Source: Mucilaginibacter sp. SJ
GTDB taxonomy: Bacteria > Bacteroidota > Bacteroidia > Sphingobacteriales > Sphingobacteriaceae
Reading direction: 5' to 3'
DNA length: 64,000 nt
Assembly (NCBI RefSeq): GCF_028993635.1
Contig: NZ_CP118631.1
Location: forward strand, 5,394,001 to 5,458,000
The translations under genes and the position numbers were made by a program. Shown here one piece after another: positions 18,600 through 27,600 of the stretch. Position 1 is the first letter of the stretch. The number at the start of each line of letters is the position of its first letter. The notes beneath the pieces are model-generated. The model ran no database searches, had not been told where the DNA came from, and saw only the letters and a program-made list of their open reading frames with translations.

Positions 18600-19691
18600 A
18601 TGCGCTACCCAACCAACAAAAAACCTGTACTAAAAAGAATCATCGCAATAACATTATTGGCATTGGCTATTTTTTTGCTAATGCTGTTTGCTGATCATCC
18701 GGCCGCTGTTGAACGCTATTATGCCAATGGTTTTTACATTATCATTTGCCGGGTTTTTCATTCCGTTTTAAACATATTTCCGTTTAGTGTTGGCGATATC
18801 GTATATATAGCCGTGGTTATTTATTTGATCTATGCGGTGATCAGGTTAATTGCCCTGCTGTTTAAAAAAAGATTTCAAATGGCGGGGAAGCTTTTTTTAG
18901 GATTGGTTATAGGTATCCAGGCAGGCGTTGTGGCTTTTTATATGTTGTGGGGAATGAACTATTTCAGGCTGCCGGCCTCCGAGCGGCTTGGGCTGAGGGA
19001 TACGGCTTTTACAACCGCCGATCTTAAAGCGGTAACCCGCATCCTGATTGACAGCGCCAACGTTACCCGTGCACGGCTTACACCGGCCGACTGGGCCCAA
19101 AGTAATACCCATATTTATAATACAGCACGGCATGCCATCGGCGTGCTCAGTAAAGATTCTGTTAATTTCAGGGCTTATAATCCCGATATAAAACCATCTA
19201 TATTGACGCCATTATTAAATTATATTGGCACGTCGGGCTATTATAACCCTTTCACCTCTGAAGCCCAGGTAAATTACCGGATGCCCATTTTTAACCGGCC
19301 CTTTGTGGTATGTCATGAGATGTCGCACCAGATGGGATATGGGGCAGAGGATGAAGCTGATTTTGCCGGCTTTGTCATCGCCGTAAAATCGCATGACAGG
19401 TTATTGCGTTATTCGGCATATCATCTCGCTGTGCAGGAATTCATGCATTCGCTTGGCGCCCGTGATACCCTTGCTCATAAAGAACTCAAAGCATTGATCA
19501 GCAAAGATGTATGCGGCGATTATATCACCGAGCGGAATTACTGGCTGGCTTACGAAAACAAGCTGGGCGCCATAAGCAGTATTTTTTATGATAACTTCCT
19601 GAAAGCCAACAACCAGCCCCAGGGCCTCGAAACCTATAACCGCATGGTGTTATTAGCTATGGCGTGGTACAGGGATAAGTGGGTTCATTAG
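18600..19691 (+). CDS. DUF3810 membrane protein with HExxH motif
   Basis: A 363-residue protein with three N-terminal membrane segments (about 13-31, 64-85, 99-117) and a large extracytoplasmic domain of the DUF3810 family. The domain contains HEMSHQMGYGAEDEADF with His239, Glu240 and His243 and acidic residues at 250-254, the pattern of a gluzincin-type zinc metallopeptidase. This makes a membrane-anchored peptidase likely, although I know of no established substrate. Single gene. Confidence 0.85.
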   Translation: MRYPTNKKPVLKRIIAITLLALAIFLLMLFADHPAAVERYYANGFYIIICRVFHSVLNIFPFSVGDIVYIAVVIYLIYAVIRLIALLFKKRFQMAGKLFLGLVIGIQAGVVAFYMLWGMNYFRLPASERLGLRDTAFTTADLKAVTRILIDSANVTRARLTPADWAQSNTHIYNTARHAIGVLSKDSVNFRAYNPDIKPSILTPLLNYIGTSGYYNPFTSEAQVNYRMPIFNRPFVVCHEMSHQMGYGAEDEADFAGFVIAVKSHDRLLRYSAYHLAVQEFMHSLGARDTLAHKELKALISKDVCGDYITERNYWLAYENKLGAISSIFYDNFLKANNQPQGLETYNRMVLLAMAWYRDKWVH

Positions 19692-19799
19692 TAGTTCATT
19701 AGTTGATGGTTCATGGATCATGGCCGAATTTGAATCTCGTTAGTGATTACCTCTAATTGCCATGAACCATTAACTATGAACCATGATCTCCTTCATAAA
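19692..19799. repeat. CATGAACCAT inverted repeat region
   Basis: Contains TGGTTCATGGATCATGG at about 19704 facing CCATGAACCATTAACTATG at about 19759, a hairpin-forming intergenic repeat. No gene seen. Confidence 0.6.
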
Positions 19800-19834
19800 C
19801 AAAAAATGCGTTCCGTATCTCACCCCGGAACGCA
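19800..19834 (-). terminator. Minus-strand terminator after a small ORF
   Basis: A perfect 9-bp stem TGCGTTCCG/CGGAACGCA (19807-19815 and 19826-19834) followed on the minus strand by T6. Confidence 0.7.
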
Positions 19835-19867
19835 CACAATATCACGTCTCAAATGATATTGAATCAA

Positions 19868-19984
19868 CTAAATCTCAGATATCATCTTAAATGTGTACCC
19901 AAGCTCTTTATATTCGGATACCGGAATAGAAACCGGTACAGAAAATTTATCAAATGTTAACTGTACAGTTTTAAAGTACAGCAA
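19868..19984 (-). CDS. Candidate small protein, 38 aa
   Basis: On the minus strand a 38-codon frame from TTG reads MLYFKTVQLTFDKF..SV then PVSIPVSEYKELGYTFK..MISEI. GAGG lies seven bases before the TTG, acting as a plausible Shine-Dalgarno, and a well-formed terminator (19800-19834) begins about 33 bases after the stop. The regular alternation PVSIPVSEYKELGYTF looks like a real beta hairpin, not random sequence. No ATG is available. It is absent from conventional gene-length cut-offs; reality depends on conservation. Confidence 0.4.
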   Translation of the reverse strand: MLYFKTVQLTFDKFSVPVSIPVSEYKELGYTFKMISEI

Positions 19985-20109
19985 ATAATTACCTCAAAAA
20001 AGCCGATTGTAAATATTTGAATAAAAACGGCGGTGCTATGTAATTATTATGAATTAATCTTCAAATTTACCTCAAAATCTTTAAAAAGCCTCGTTTACTT
20101 CACATTTAT

Positions 20110-22347
20110 ATGGATAAATTGTTTGGTAAAATTGCTGTTACCGTGAAAGCTAATTTTATTATTGTTTCAATGTTTCTTCCTGCTTTGGTTTTTGCTCAAA
20201 AAATTAATCAAAAGGAAATAAAACGGGAGAAAACATTAGCAAAGTCAGTAACCATTATCAGGGATAATTGGGGAGTTCCTCACATTTATGGAAAAACAGA
20301 TGCTGCTGTTGTTTTCGGATTGATGTATACCCAGTGCGAAGATAACTTTAAAGGCATTGAACGCAATTACCTTTACCAGTTAGGTAAACAGGCCCAGGTT
20401 GATGGCGAAACTAATTTATATACCGATGTGCAGCTGCAACTGATTGCCGATAGTGCCGACGCCATTAAAGATTACAAAACAAGCGCCCCCTGGTTTCGGA
20501 AACTGTTGGATGCTTTTGCCGATGGCATTAATTATTACCTGTACAAACATCCCGAAGTAAAGCCCAAAGTATTTAAACATTTTGAACCCTGGTATGCCTT
20601 GATGTTTACCGATGGCAGCGTTGCCGCTACCGAAACAGGTGGCATTAAACTAAGCGAAACCAAAGACTTTTACAGTACCGCCCCCGAAAAGCTTGGCGCG
20701 GTGATCAGCCAGCCTGCAAAAAATATTTATGATATGGTGAACGAGCGCGAAACCGGTTCAAATGGCTTTGCTATAGCACCATCCAAATCGGCATCGGGCC
20801 ATGCTTTGCTGTATATTAATCCGCATGTGCCGTTCTATTTCCGCAGCGAAGTTGAGCTGGTAAGCGATGAAGGCCTTAACGCGTACGGGGCTGTTACCTG
20901 GGGCCAGTTTTTTATTTACCAGGGTTTCAACCAGCACTGCGGATGGATGCATACCAGTGCCTATGCCGACGTAGCCGACCTTTACGCCGAAAAAGTGAGT
21001 AAAAAAGAGGGTAAATGGTATTACGAATATGATGGTAAGCTGAGGCCCGTTATCACCCGTAAACTATCTTTCAAAATAAAGCATAGCGATGAGACTGAGC
21101 AGCGCTCTATAACAGGATATTATACCCATCACGGCCCGGTGCTGGGCGCCAGGGATGGTAAGTGGATGGCACTTAAAGCTAACAACCGCTCATACAATGC
21201 CCTGGTTGAGTCATGGCTGATAACCAAAGCCAATAACCTGGCCGAATATAAAAAGGCCATGAACATGTTATCGAACGCTACAAACAGTACTGTTTACGCC
21301 GACGATAAGGGGAATACTATTTTTTGGTACGGCAACTACATTCCTAAACGCAATCCCAAATATGACTGGAGCCTGCCTGTTGATGGCAGTACATCGGCCA
21401 CCGAATGGCAGGGTGTCCACAAACTGAGCGAGATCATCACTAATACCAACCCCGCCACCGGCTGGATCCAGAACTGTAATTCAACGCCGTATACGGCTTC
21501 GGGCACGTCAAGTCCTGATAAAAGTAAATACCCCGTATACATGGCCCCTGATGGTGAAAACTACCGGGCGGTAACTGCTATCAGGATTTTAAAAGATGCG
21601 AAAAACCTTACGCTTGATGACCTGGTAGCCAAAGGGTATGACCACTACCTGGCCGCTTTTGACGATCTGTTACCCTCACTTTTCAAGGCATATGATGATG
21701 CACCCGATTCTGTAAAGCAATCACTTGCAGAGCCAATAAAGATCCTGCAGCAGTGGGACAGGAATACTGCCATCCATTCTGTAGCCAGTTCGCTTGCCAT
21801 TGAATGGGGTACATTGATGATGAAAGCGCTGCCGCCGCCTCAAACCGATCAGGAAAGCACTTTCATTACCCGGCGCTTTCAAACACTGGTTAAAACCATA
21901 ACCCCGGCGCAGCAGTTGGCCTGGTTAAAAGACGTACTTAAAAATTTGCAAAGCCGTTTTGGCACCTGGAAAGTGGAGTGGGGGGAGATGAACCGCTACC
22001 AGCGCCCGGATGATGGCATCACCTTTGATGATAACAAACCCAGTATCCCGGTTGGATTAACAGGATCAGGCTTTGGACAACTGCCATCGTTCCAGAGCCG
22101 CACCATGAACACCAACAAGCGGTATGGATATTCGGGCAATAGTTTTATCGCTGTTGTGGAATTTGGTACACGGTTAAGAGCTAAAAGCATCGTAAACGGT
22201 GGCAGTTCCTTTGATCCTGCATCAAAAAACTTCACCGATCAGGAGCAGGGCATTATTGACGGTAAATTTAAGGACGTGCTGTTTTACAAAAAAGATGTTT
22301 TAAAGCATGCGCAGCGCAGCTATCATCCCGGCGACGGTTTTAAATAG
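20110..22347 (+). CDS. Penicillin-acylase-family hydrolase
   Basis: A 745-residue Ntn hydrolase of the penicillin G acylase / aculeacin acylase / acyl-homoserine-lactone acylase superfamily. It has a signal peptide (about 1-29) and an alpha-chain start VTIIRDNWGVPHIYGKT (47-63). The autocatalytic site is ETGSNGFAIAPSKS, with Ser217 after Gly216 as the likely N-terminal nucleophile of the mature beta chain. Beta-chain landmarks are INPHVPF (about 238), HTSAYADVADLYAE (about 281), YYTHHGPV and NATNSTVYADDKGNTIFWYGN. It would cleave an amide bond in the periplasm; the substrate (lactam, lactone or lipopeptide) cannot be predicted. Confidence 0.92.
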   Translation: MDKLFGKIAVTVKANFIIVSMFLPALVFAQKINQKEIKREKTLAKSVTIIRDNWGVPHIYGKTDAAVVFGLMYTQCEDNFKGIERNYLYQLGKQAQVDGETNLYTDVQLQLIADSADAIKDYKTSAPWFRKLLDAFADGINYYLYKHPEVKPKVFKHFEPWYALMFTDGSVAATETGGIKLSETKDFYSTAPEKLGAVISQPAKNIYDMVNERETGSNGFAIAPSKSASGHALLYINPHVPFYFRSEVELVSDEGLNAYGAVTWGQFFIYQGFNQHCGWMHTSAYADVADLYAEKVSKKEGKWYYEYDGKLRPVITRKLSFKIKHSDETEQRSITGYYTHHGPVLGARDGKWMALKANNRSYNALVESWLITKANNLAEYKKAMNMLSNATNSTVYADDKGNTIFWYGNYIPKRNPKYDWSLPVDGSTSATEWQGVHKLSEIITNTNPATGWIQNCNSTPYTASGTSSPDKSKYPVYMAPDGENYRAVTAIRILKDAKNLTLDDLVAKGYDHYLAAFDDLLPSLFKAYDDAPDSVKQSLAEPIKILQQWDRNTAIHSVASSLAIEWGTLMMKALPPPQTDQESTFITRRFQTLVKTITPAQQLAWLKDVLKNLQSRFGTWKVEWGEMNRYQRPDDGITFDDNKPSIPVGLTGSGFGQLPSFQSRTMNTNKRYGYSGNSFIAVVEFGTRLRAKSIVNGGSSFDPASKNFTDQEQGIIDGKFKDVLFYKKDVLKHAQRSYHPGDGFK

Positions 22348-22354
22348 TAAAAAG

Positions 22355-22362
22355 TATATTTG
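22355..22362 (+). promoter_or_regulatory. -7 box TATATTTG
   Basis: A perfect TAnnTTTG Bacteroidota -7 motif just after the acylase stop codon and 12 bases before the next ATG, suggesting that the following gene has its own promoter. No well-spaced -33 TTG is seen. Confidence 0.4.
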
Positions 22363-22374
22363 GTTAGTTAAAAA

Positions 22375-22863
22375 ATGAAGAGAACCCTGTTAATTGCCTT
22401 ATTGTTGTTTTGCAGCGCAACGTTGTTTGCCCAAAGCATAACCATTAATGATCTGGCAAATATCTCCAATCTTTCAAACGCCGAAGCACACAACTATCTC
22501 ACTCTCGGAAAAAAATTCAAGCGCCAGTATCTCCAGGATGTCAATGGCAACAGCATTGAGCACCTGAACAGGATAGGGCCGGATAATAAGGAAGAAACTA
22601 TTGTAATAGGCGTTAGCAGCAAGCTTAGCAGCGGGGCTATATTGCGTACCGTTACCTATGCCACTTCTACACAGCAACACATCATTAATTTAATAGGCCA
22701 GGCAAAACACATGGGCCTGATCATGAAACTCCACGGTTCTGATGCTAAAAACGATATCTATCTGTTTGACAATGATTTTTTCCATATCGTGATATTCCTT
22801 AACCACGATAATATCTCCGGCTCGGTAGAAGTACACCAGAAGGAATACTTAGGGTTTGATTGA
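22375..22863 (+). CDS. Secreted hypothetical protein, 162 aa
   Basis: The signal peptide (MKRTLLIALLLFCSATLFAQ) is followed by a 142-residue domain with alternating beta segments, including HIINLIGQAKHMGLIMKLHG (about 103-122) and a final IVIFLNHDNISGSVEVHQ. I do not recognise the family. The intact frame, signal peptide and adjacent promoter box support a real gene. Confidence 0.75.
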   Translation: MKRTLLIALLLFCSATLFAQSITINDLANISNLSNAEAHNYLTLGKKFKRQYLQDVNGNSIEHLNRIGPDNKEETIVIGVSSKLSSGAILRTVTYATSTQQHIINLIGQAKHMGLIMKLHGSDAKNDIYLFDNDFFHIVIFLNHDNISGSVEVHQKEYLGFD

Positions 22864-22864
22864 T

Positions 22865-22975
22865 TCTGAACCGTGATTTTTAGGATTTAAGGATTGCCGG
22901 GATGATAGTCGAAATATCCCAGGCTATTTAACATCCTGTCCATCTTATAAATCCCCTAAAAATCCCGGTTCGGAC
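22865..22975. repeat. Inverted repeat CTGAACCG/CGGTTCGG
   Basis: Arms TGAACCGTGATTTTTAGGAT and CCTAAAAATCCCGGTTCGG fold over about 24 bases around a variable centre. A one-armed copy (CTGAACCGTGATTTTTAAG) lies at 32050-32070. Confidence 0.65.
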
Positions 22976-23117
22976 AAATCAACGCTATCAGCGTAATCAA
23001 AACACATCAACGGTCTATGCCAAAATAGTTGAACATTTTGTTTAATTCCCGATAACTATTTACCTGCAAACCTTATTTCTTTGTGTTACCGATATAAACT
23101 TTTTTGAGAGCTATTCT

Positions 23118-23450
23118 ATGAGCCAGCGATACTGTTTAACCCTCGATCTGAAAGATGACGCGGCACTCATTGCCGAATACGAAAAATATCACCAGGCTAT
23201 TTGGCCCGAAATTCATGACAGCATTATCGCCAAAGGAATCACCAAGATGGAGATCTACCGTTTTGATACCCGCATGTTCATGATCATGGAGGTTGATGAT
23301 ACTTTCAGTTTCGAAAAATCGGCAGCTTTAGATGCGACGAACCCTAAAGTAAAGGAATGGGAAGATTTGATGTGGGGTTATCAATCGCCGGTAAAAAATG
23401 CGCTCCCAGGTGCAAAATGGGTTTTAATGGACAAAGTTTTCTCCTTATAA
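23118..23450 (+). CDS. L-fucose/L-rhamnose mutarotase
   Basis: A 110-residue protein of the RhaM-type mutarotase family (COG3254) with the family motif EKYHQAIWPEIHDSI (about 22-36) and KMEIYRFDTRMFMIMEVDD (about 43-61). It interconverts sugar anomers and so feeds the downstream enzyme. The family acts on L-rhamnose or L-fucose. It heads a fucose gene cluster, so fucose is more likely, but the rhamnose cluster 14 kb away lacks its own mutarotase and could share it. The fucosidase gene starts 11 bases after its stop. Confidence 0.88.
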   Translation: MSQRYCLTLDLKDDAALIAEYEKYHQAIWPEIHDSIIAKGITKMEIYRFDTRMFMIMEVDDTFSFEKSAALDATNPKVKEWEDLMWGYQSPVKNALPGAKWVLMDKVFSL

Positions 23451-23461
23451 ATAGAATAGTT

Positions 23462-24814
23462 ATGCTAAAGAAACTACAATTACTGTTGATGTTTGTATTG
23501 CTGATGGCCCCATCTGTATTTGCCCAAAAAATGATAGGCACCGAAACCGATGCCCAGAAAGAGAAACGCATGGAATGGTGGAAAGACGACCGTTTTGGTA
23601 TGTTCATTCACTGGGGTCTGTACTCGCAGGCTGCCCGCCACGAATGGGTAAAGCATAACGAAAAAATTGATAACGCCGGTTATCAGAAATATTTCGACCA
23701 GTTTAACCCCGATCTTTTTGACCCGCAAAAATGGGCGAAGCAGGCCAAAGCGGCAGGGATGAAATATGCTGTACTGACCACCAAGCACCACGAAGGATTT
23801 TGCCTGTTCGATTCAAAGTTTACTGATTATAAAGCTCCCAATACCAAAGCCAAACGCGACCTGGTACGCGAATATGTGAACGCTTTCAGGGCACAAGGTT
23901 TAAAGGTGGGCTTTTATTATTCGCTGTTAGACTGGCATCACCCCCAATATACTATTGATGACCATCATCCGCAGTCGCCTGCCGATAAAAGTGATGCCTC
24001 ATATGCTAAACTGAACAAGGGCAGAGATATGGCCAAATACCGCCAGTACATGCGCGATCAGATCACCGAACTGCTAACCAAATACGGCAAAATCGATATC
24101 CTTTGGCTTGATTTTTCATTTCCGCGTAAGGATGGGCACGGTAAAGGCAAAGACGATTGGGGATCAGTTGAATTGCTTAAGCTGATCAGGAAGTTACAGC
24201 CGGGCATTATTGTAGATAACCGCCTTAACCTGGAAGAATATAAAGACGGCGCCGATTTTGAAACCCCTGAGCAGGTAAGCACCGCCGAGTTAGCTAAATA
24301 CCGCGGCAAAACCTGGGAAACCTGCCAAACCTTTTCGGGTTCGTGGGGGTACTACCGTGATGAAAATACCTGGAAAACCCATCGTCAACTGCTTGATCTG
24401 TTAATTACTTCGGTAAGTAATGGCGGTAACCTGATCCTGAATGTAGGGCCAACCGCCCGCGGTGAGTTTGACTATCGTGCTACCCGCGCGCTGGATAGCC
24501 TGGCTTACTGGATGCACGCCAACAGCAAATCGGTATACAATTGTACGTTTGCTTCTGATACTTATAAAATACCAGAGGGAACCAAGCTTACTTATAACAA
24601 AGCGGCCGGTAAACTGTATATACATTTGTTCAGCTATCCGCAAGGCAAGCTGGTATTGCCCGGCTACAAAGGCAAGATTAAATACGCGCAGTTTTTAAAT
24701 GACAGCTCGGAGCTTTTATATAAGGATGGCAGCGGTGACGACCTGGAGTTAACCCTCCCCGCACAAAAACCGCCGTATGAAATTCCGGTAATTGAACTTA
24801 CGCTTCAGCAATAA
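23462..24814 (+). CDS. Alpha-L-fucosidase, GH29
   Basis: A 450-residue secreted glycosidase. The signal peptide ends VFAQ (about residue 22). The GH29 barrel is visible: RFGMFIHWGLYS (44-55), YAVLTTKHHEGFCLFDS (102-118), YYSLLDWHH, and KIDILWLDFSF with Asp217 as the likely catalytic nucleophile. A C-terminal beta domain follows (about 350-450). It releases L-fucose from glycans in the periplasm. An upstream extension to 23357 overlaps the mutarotase gene and is not the start. This is the first of two GH29 genes in the cluster. Confidence 0.93.
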   Translation: MLKKLQLLLMFVLLMAPSVFAQKMIGTETDAQKEKRMEWWKDDRFGMFIHWGLYSQAARHEWVKHNEKIDNAGYQKYFDQFNPDLFDPQKWAKQAKAAGMKYAVLTTKHHEGFCLFDSKFTDYKAPNTKAKRDLVREYVNAFRAQGLKVGFYYSLLDWHHPQYTIDDHHPQSPADKSDASYAKLNKGRDMAKYRQYMRDQITELLTKYGKIDILWLDFSFPRKDGHGKGKDDWGSVELLKLIRKLQPGIIVDNRLNLEEYKDGADFETPEQVSTAELAKYRGKTWETCQTFSGSWGYYRDENTWKTHRQLLDLLITSVSNGGNLILNVGPTARGEFDYRATRALDSLAYWMHANSKSVYNCTFASDTYKIPEGTKLTYNKAAGKLYIHLFSYPQGKLVLPGYKGKIKYAQFLNDSSELLYKDGSGDDLELTLPAQKPPYEIPVIELTLQQ

Positions 24815-24863
24815 GCAAAAAAATATTGTCCTTACTAAAAAAAGGACCGATCATATACAAATA

Positions 24864-26525
24864 ATGTCAACACAAAAGGAAACATATTTAAGGATCCATC
24901 CGCATGATAACGTACTGGTAGCCTTACAGGACCTGCCGCAGGGAACTGTTATTACGTTTGATGGACAGACTTTTACACTGGTAGATAAAGTAGCAGCTAA
25001 ACATAAATTCGCCATTAACGAACTGCCGGTAGACAAGGAAATTTACATGTACGGCGTGCTGGTAGGCAAAGCCTCGGCCGTCATACCGCAAGGTGGTTTG
25101 TTAACCACCGAAAATGTGCATCATGCAGCCGAAGGCTTCCATTTGGGCGAACGCAAGCTACAATGGCACCAGCCTGATACGACTAATTTTGAAGGTAAAA
25201 CCTTTATGGGCTACCCTCGTGCCGATGGCTCGGTTGGTACAGGTAACTACTGGATTGTGGTACCGATGGTTTTCTGTGAGAACAGGAATATCAACGTATT
25301 AAAGGAAGCGCTGGTTGATAAGCTGGGCTATAAAAAGGCCAAAAGCTACGAGGGCGATGTGGAGCAGCTTATGGAACTTTACCAGGCCGGTAAATCTGTT
25401 GAGGAGATATTGAACGCCGATATCCAGGCATCCGAAGATAAGCCAAACTCTAAACGCCTGTTCAAAAATATCGACGGCATTAAATTTTTGAGCCACAGCA
25501 TGGGTTGCGGCGGCACCCGCGAAGATTCAGATACCCTTTGCGGATTGATAGCAGGATATATCACACACCCCAACGTGGCCGGAGCAACCATATTAAGCTT
25601 AGGCTGCCAGCATGCGCAGGTAAGCATTTTGCAAAATGAAATTGCCAAACGTGATGCTAATTTCAATAAGCCGCTGGTTGTACTGGAACAGCAAAAAGTA
25701 GGTACCGAAAGCGAATTATTAAAACAAGCTTTGAAGCAAACCTTCGCCGGTTTGGTAAAAGCCAATGAAACTACCCGTCAACCTGCACCGTTGTCAAAAT
25801 TGTGCGTTGGTTTGGAATGCGGCGGCTCGGATGGTTTTTCGGGCATTTCGGCTAACCCGGCATTGGGTTATTTATCCGATCTGCTGGTTACCATGGGCGG
25901 TTCGGTGATCCTTTCAGAGTTTCCGGAGCTTTGCGGCGTAGAGCAGGAACTAAGCGACCGTTGTATCGATGTAGAAACCGCTAACCGCTTTATGCACCTC
26001 ATGACTACTTATAATGCGCGTGCAGAAGCCGACGGCTCAGGCTTTTACGCTAACCCATCGCCGGGTAATATCCGTGATGGATTGATCACTGATGCTATTA
26101 AATCGGCAGGTGCGGCTAAAAAAGGCGGGACCTCACCGGTAACAGCGGTATTGGATTATCCTGAAAAAGTAACCAAACCGGGTTTGAATTTACTATGTAC
26201 CCCCGGCAGCGATGTGGAAAGTACTACGGCTGAAGTGGGTGCAGGCGCCAATATCGTACTATTCACCACAGGTTTGGGGACGCCTACAGGCAACCCGGTT
26301 ACCCCAGTCATCAAACTATCAACCAATACGGCTATGTTTGAGCGTATGCCCGATATTATAGATATTAACTGCGGTACCATCATTGAAGGCTCCGAAACCA
26401 TTCACCAGGCCGGTGAGCGGATCCTGGATTACGTGATAAAAGTAGCCAGCGGCGAAGCCGAACCGAAATCGGTAAAACTTGGCCAGGATGATTTTATTCC
26501 GTGGAAGAGAGGGGTGTCGTTGTAG
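24864..26525 (+). CDS. UxaA-family sugar-acid dehydratase (probable L-fuconate dehydratase)
   Basis: A 553-residue protein of the altronate/galactarate dehydratase (UxaA/GarD) family. An N-terminal SAF domain (about 10-95, IHPHDNVLVALQDLPQGTVI) precedes the catalytic domain with GYPRADGSVGTGNYW (117-130), SHSMGCGG (210-217, the Cys-containing metal motif), SLGCQHAQ and GLECGGSDGFSG. UxaA normally dehydrates altronate. Here the neighbours point to L-fuconate as substrate, giving 2-keto-3-deoxy-L-fuconate. This is inference from context; the best-studied bacterial fuconate dehydratase belongs to the enolase superfamily instead. The ATG at 24864 was chosen over an extension that overlaps the fucosidase. 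Confidence 0.88.
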   Translation: MSTQKETYLRIHPHDNVLVALQDLPQGTVITFDGQTFTLVDKVAAKHKFAINELPVDKEIYMYGVLVGKASAVIPQGGLLTTENVHHAAEGFHLGERKLQWHQPDTTNFEGKTFMGYPRADGSVGTGNYWIVVPMVFCENRNINVLKEALVDKLGYKKAKSYEGDVEQLMELYQAGKSVEEILNADIQASEDKPNSKRLFKNIDGIKFLSHSMGCGGTREDSDTLCGLIAGYITHPNVAGATILSLGCQHAQVSILQNEIAKRDANFNKPLVVLEQQKVGTESELLKQALKQTFAGLVKANETTRQPAPLSKLCVGLECGGSDGFSGISANPALGYLSDLLVTMGGSVILSEFPELCGVEQELSDRCIDVETANRFMHLMTTYNARAEADGSGFYANPSPGNIRDGLITDAIKSAGAAKKGGTSPVTAVLDYPEKVTKPGLNLLCTPGSDVESTTAEVGAGANIVLFTTGLGTPTGNPVTPVIKLSTNTAMFERMPDIIDINCGTIIEGSETIHQAGERILDYVIKVASGEAEPKSVKLGQDDFIPWKRGVSL

Positions 26526-26527
26526 GC

Positions 26528-26783
26528 AGCCCCACCCAACCCTCCCCGGAAGGGAGGGCTTTTGATTAGCGTGAAAGTATAAAGTTGTTTGCGGAAACAC
26601 CAACAACGGCGAAAGATAAAAAGTTCCCCTCTTGAGAGGGGGCGCGGAGGGAAAGAGTGGTAGCAGGGGTGTGTCTCTGCAAGCAGAATATAAAAGCAGA
26701 AACACACCCCTACACCCCTCTCAAGAGGGGAATCGCACTTACCCACTGTTTTGAAAGAAAAAATATTTAATAAACCATTAAAA
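26528..26783. repeat. Repeat cluster inside the fucose cluster
   Basis: A 295-base gap between the dehydratase and SDR genes, made almost wholly of repeats: a CCCCACCCAACCC...GGGAGGGCTTTT copy at 26528-26563, the long palindromic element at 26625-26731 and a TCTCCCC repeat from 26784. No gene and no clear T-tract terminator seen. Confidence 0.8.
26625..26731. repeat. TCCCCTCTTGAGAGGGG palindromic element, copy A
   Basis: A 107-base element with arms TCCCCTCTTGAGAGGGG...AGCAGGGGTGTGT and ACACACCCCTAC...CTCTCAAGAGGGGA. An inverted copy lies at 35014-35123 with closely matching arms and an unrelated centre. Confidence 0.85.
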
Positions 26784-26820
26784 AAGTCTCCCCCTTTAGG
26801 GGGAGATTTAGAGGGGGCTT
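26784..26820. repeat. TCTCCCC/GGGGAGA palindromic repeat, copy 2
   Basis: Ends GATTTAGAGGGGGCTT, immediately followed by the ATG of the SDR gene, so the GAGGGGG of the repeat lies where a ribosome-binding site would be. Confidence 0.85.
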
Positions 26821-27585
26821 ATGTTCAAACTAACCAATAAATCAGTAATAGTAACAGGCGGAGGCAGCGGCATAGGCAAAGCTATGGCCGTGTTATTTGC
26901 ACAGCAGGGTGCCGAAGTTCATATCATCGAATTAAATGACCAGGCGGCAGCCGATACCGTAACTGAAATAACTTCGGCAGGTGGCAAAGCAACCGGCTAT
27001 GCGTGTGATGTTAGCAACCAGCAACAAGTGGTTGATACTTTTACCAAAATAGGTAAGATAGATATCCTGATCAATAACGCGGGTATAGCGCACATTGGTC
27101 GCGCAGATAATACCAGTACCGAAGATTTTGAGCGCGTGTTTAACGTGAATGTTAAAGGCGCTTACAACTGCCTTTACGCGGCCCTCCCGGCAATGAAAGC
27201 CAATGGTGGCGGTGTGATCCTGAATACGGCTTCCATAGCGGCCAGCGTTGGTATTACCGACAGGTTTGCTTACTCTATGAGTAAAGGCGCCATCCATGCC
27301 ATGACTTTATCAGTAGCGCGCGACTTTCTGCATGACAACATCCGTTGTAACTGCATTTCGCCGGCAAGGGTGCACACACCTTTTGTAGATGGCTTTATTG
27401 CTAAAAATTATGCCGGTAAAGAGGATGAGATCTTTGAAAAACTCTCAAAAAGCCAGCCGATAGGCAGGATGGGCAAACCGGAGGAAGTGGCTGCTTTGGC
27501 ACTTTACCTCTGCTCGGACGAGGCCGGTTTCATTACCGGTACCGATTACCCTATCGATGGTGGCTTTATCACCCTGAACAATTAA
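26821..27585 (+). CDS. SDR-family dehydrogenase (probable 2-keto-3-deoxy-L-fuconate dehydrogenase)
   Basis: A 254-residue short-chain dehydrogenase. It has the Rossmann motif TGGGSGIG (12-19), NNAG (85-88), Ser138 and the Tyr151-x3-Lys155 catalytic pair (YSMSK). Glu37 at the end of the second beta strand suggests NAD+ in preference to NADP+. In the non-phosphorylating L-fucose route this family oxidises 2-keto-3-deoxy-L-fuconate to the 2,4-diketo acid, which fits the downstream FAH-family hydrolase; oxidation of L-fucose itself is an alternative. It ends 15 bases before the next gene. Confidence 0.87.
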   Translation: MFKLTNKSVIVTGGGSGIGKAMAVLFAQQGAEVHIIELNDQAAADTVTEITSAGGKATGYACDVSNQQQVVDTFTKIGKIDILINNAGIAHIGRADNTSTEDFERVFNVNVKGAYNCLYAALPAMKANGGGVILNTASIAASVGITDRFAYSMSKGAIHAMTLSVARDFLHDNIRCNCISPARVHTPFVDGFIAKNYAGKEDEIFEKLSKSQPIGRMGKPEEVAALALYLCSDEAGFITGTDYPIDGGFITLNN

Positions 27586-27600
27586 AAAACCTGATTTAAT

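Noticed and set aside
24792-24863. Extended N-terminus of the UxaA-family gene
   Set aside because: Overlaps the fucosidase stop; the ATG at 24864 matches the SAF-domain start.
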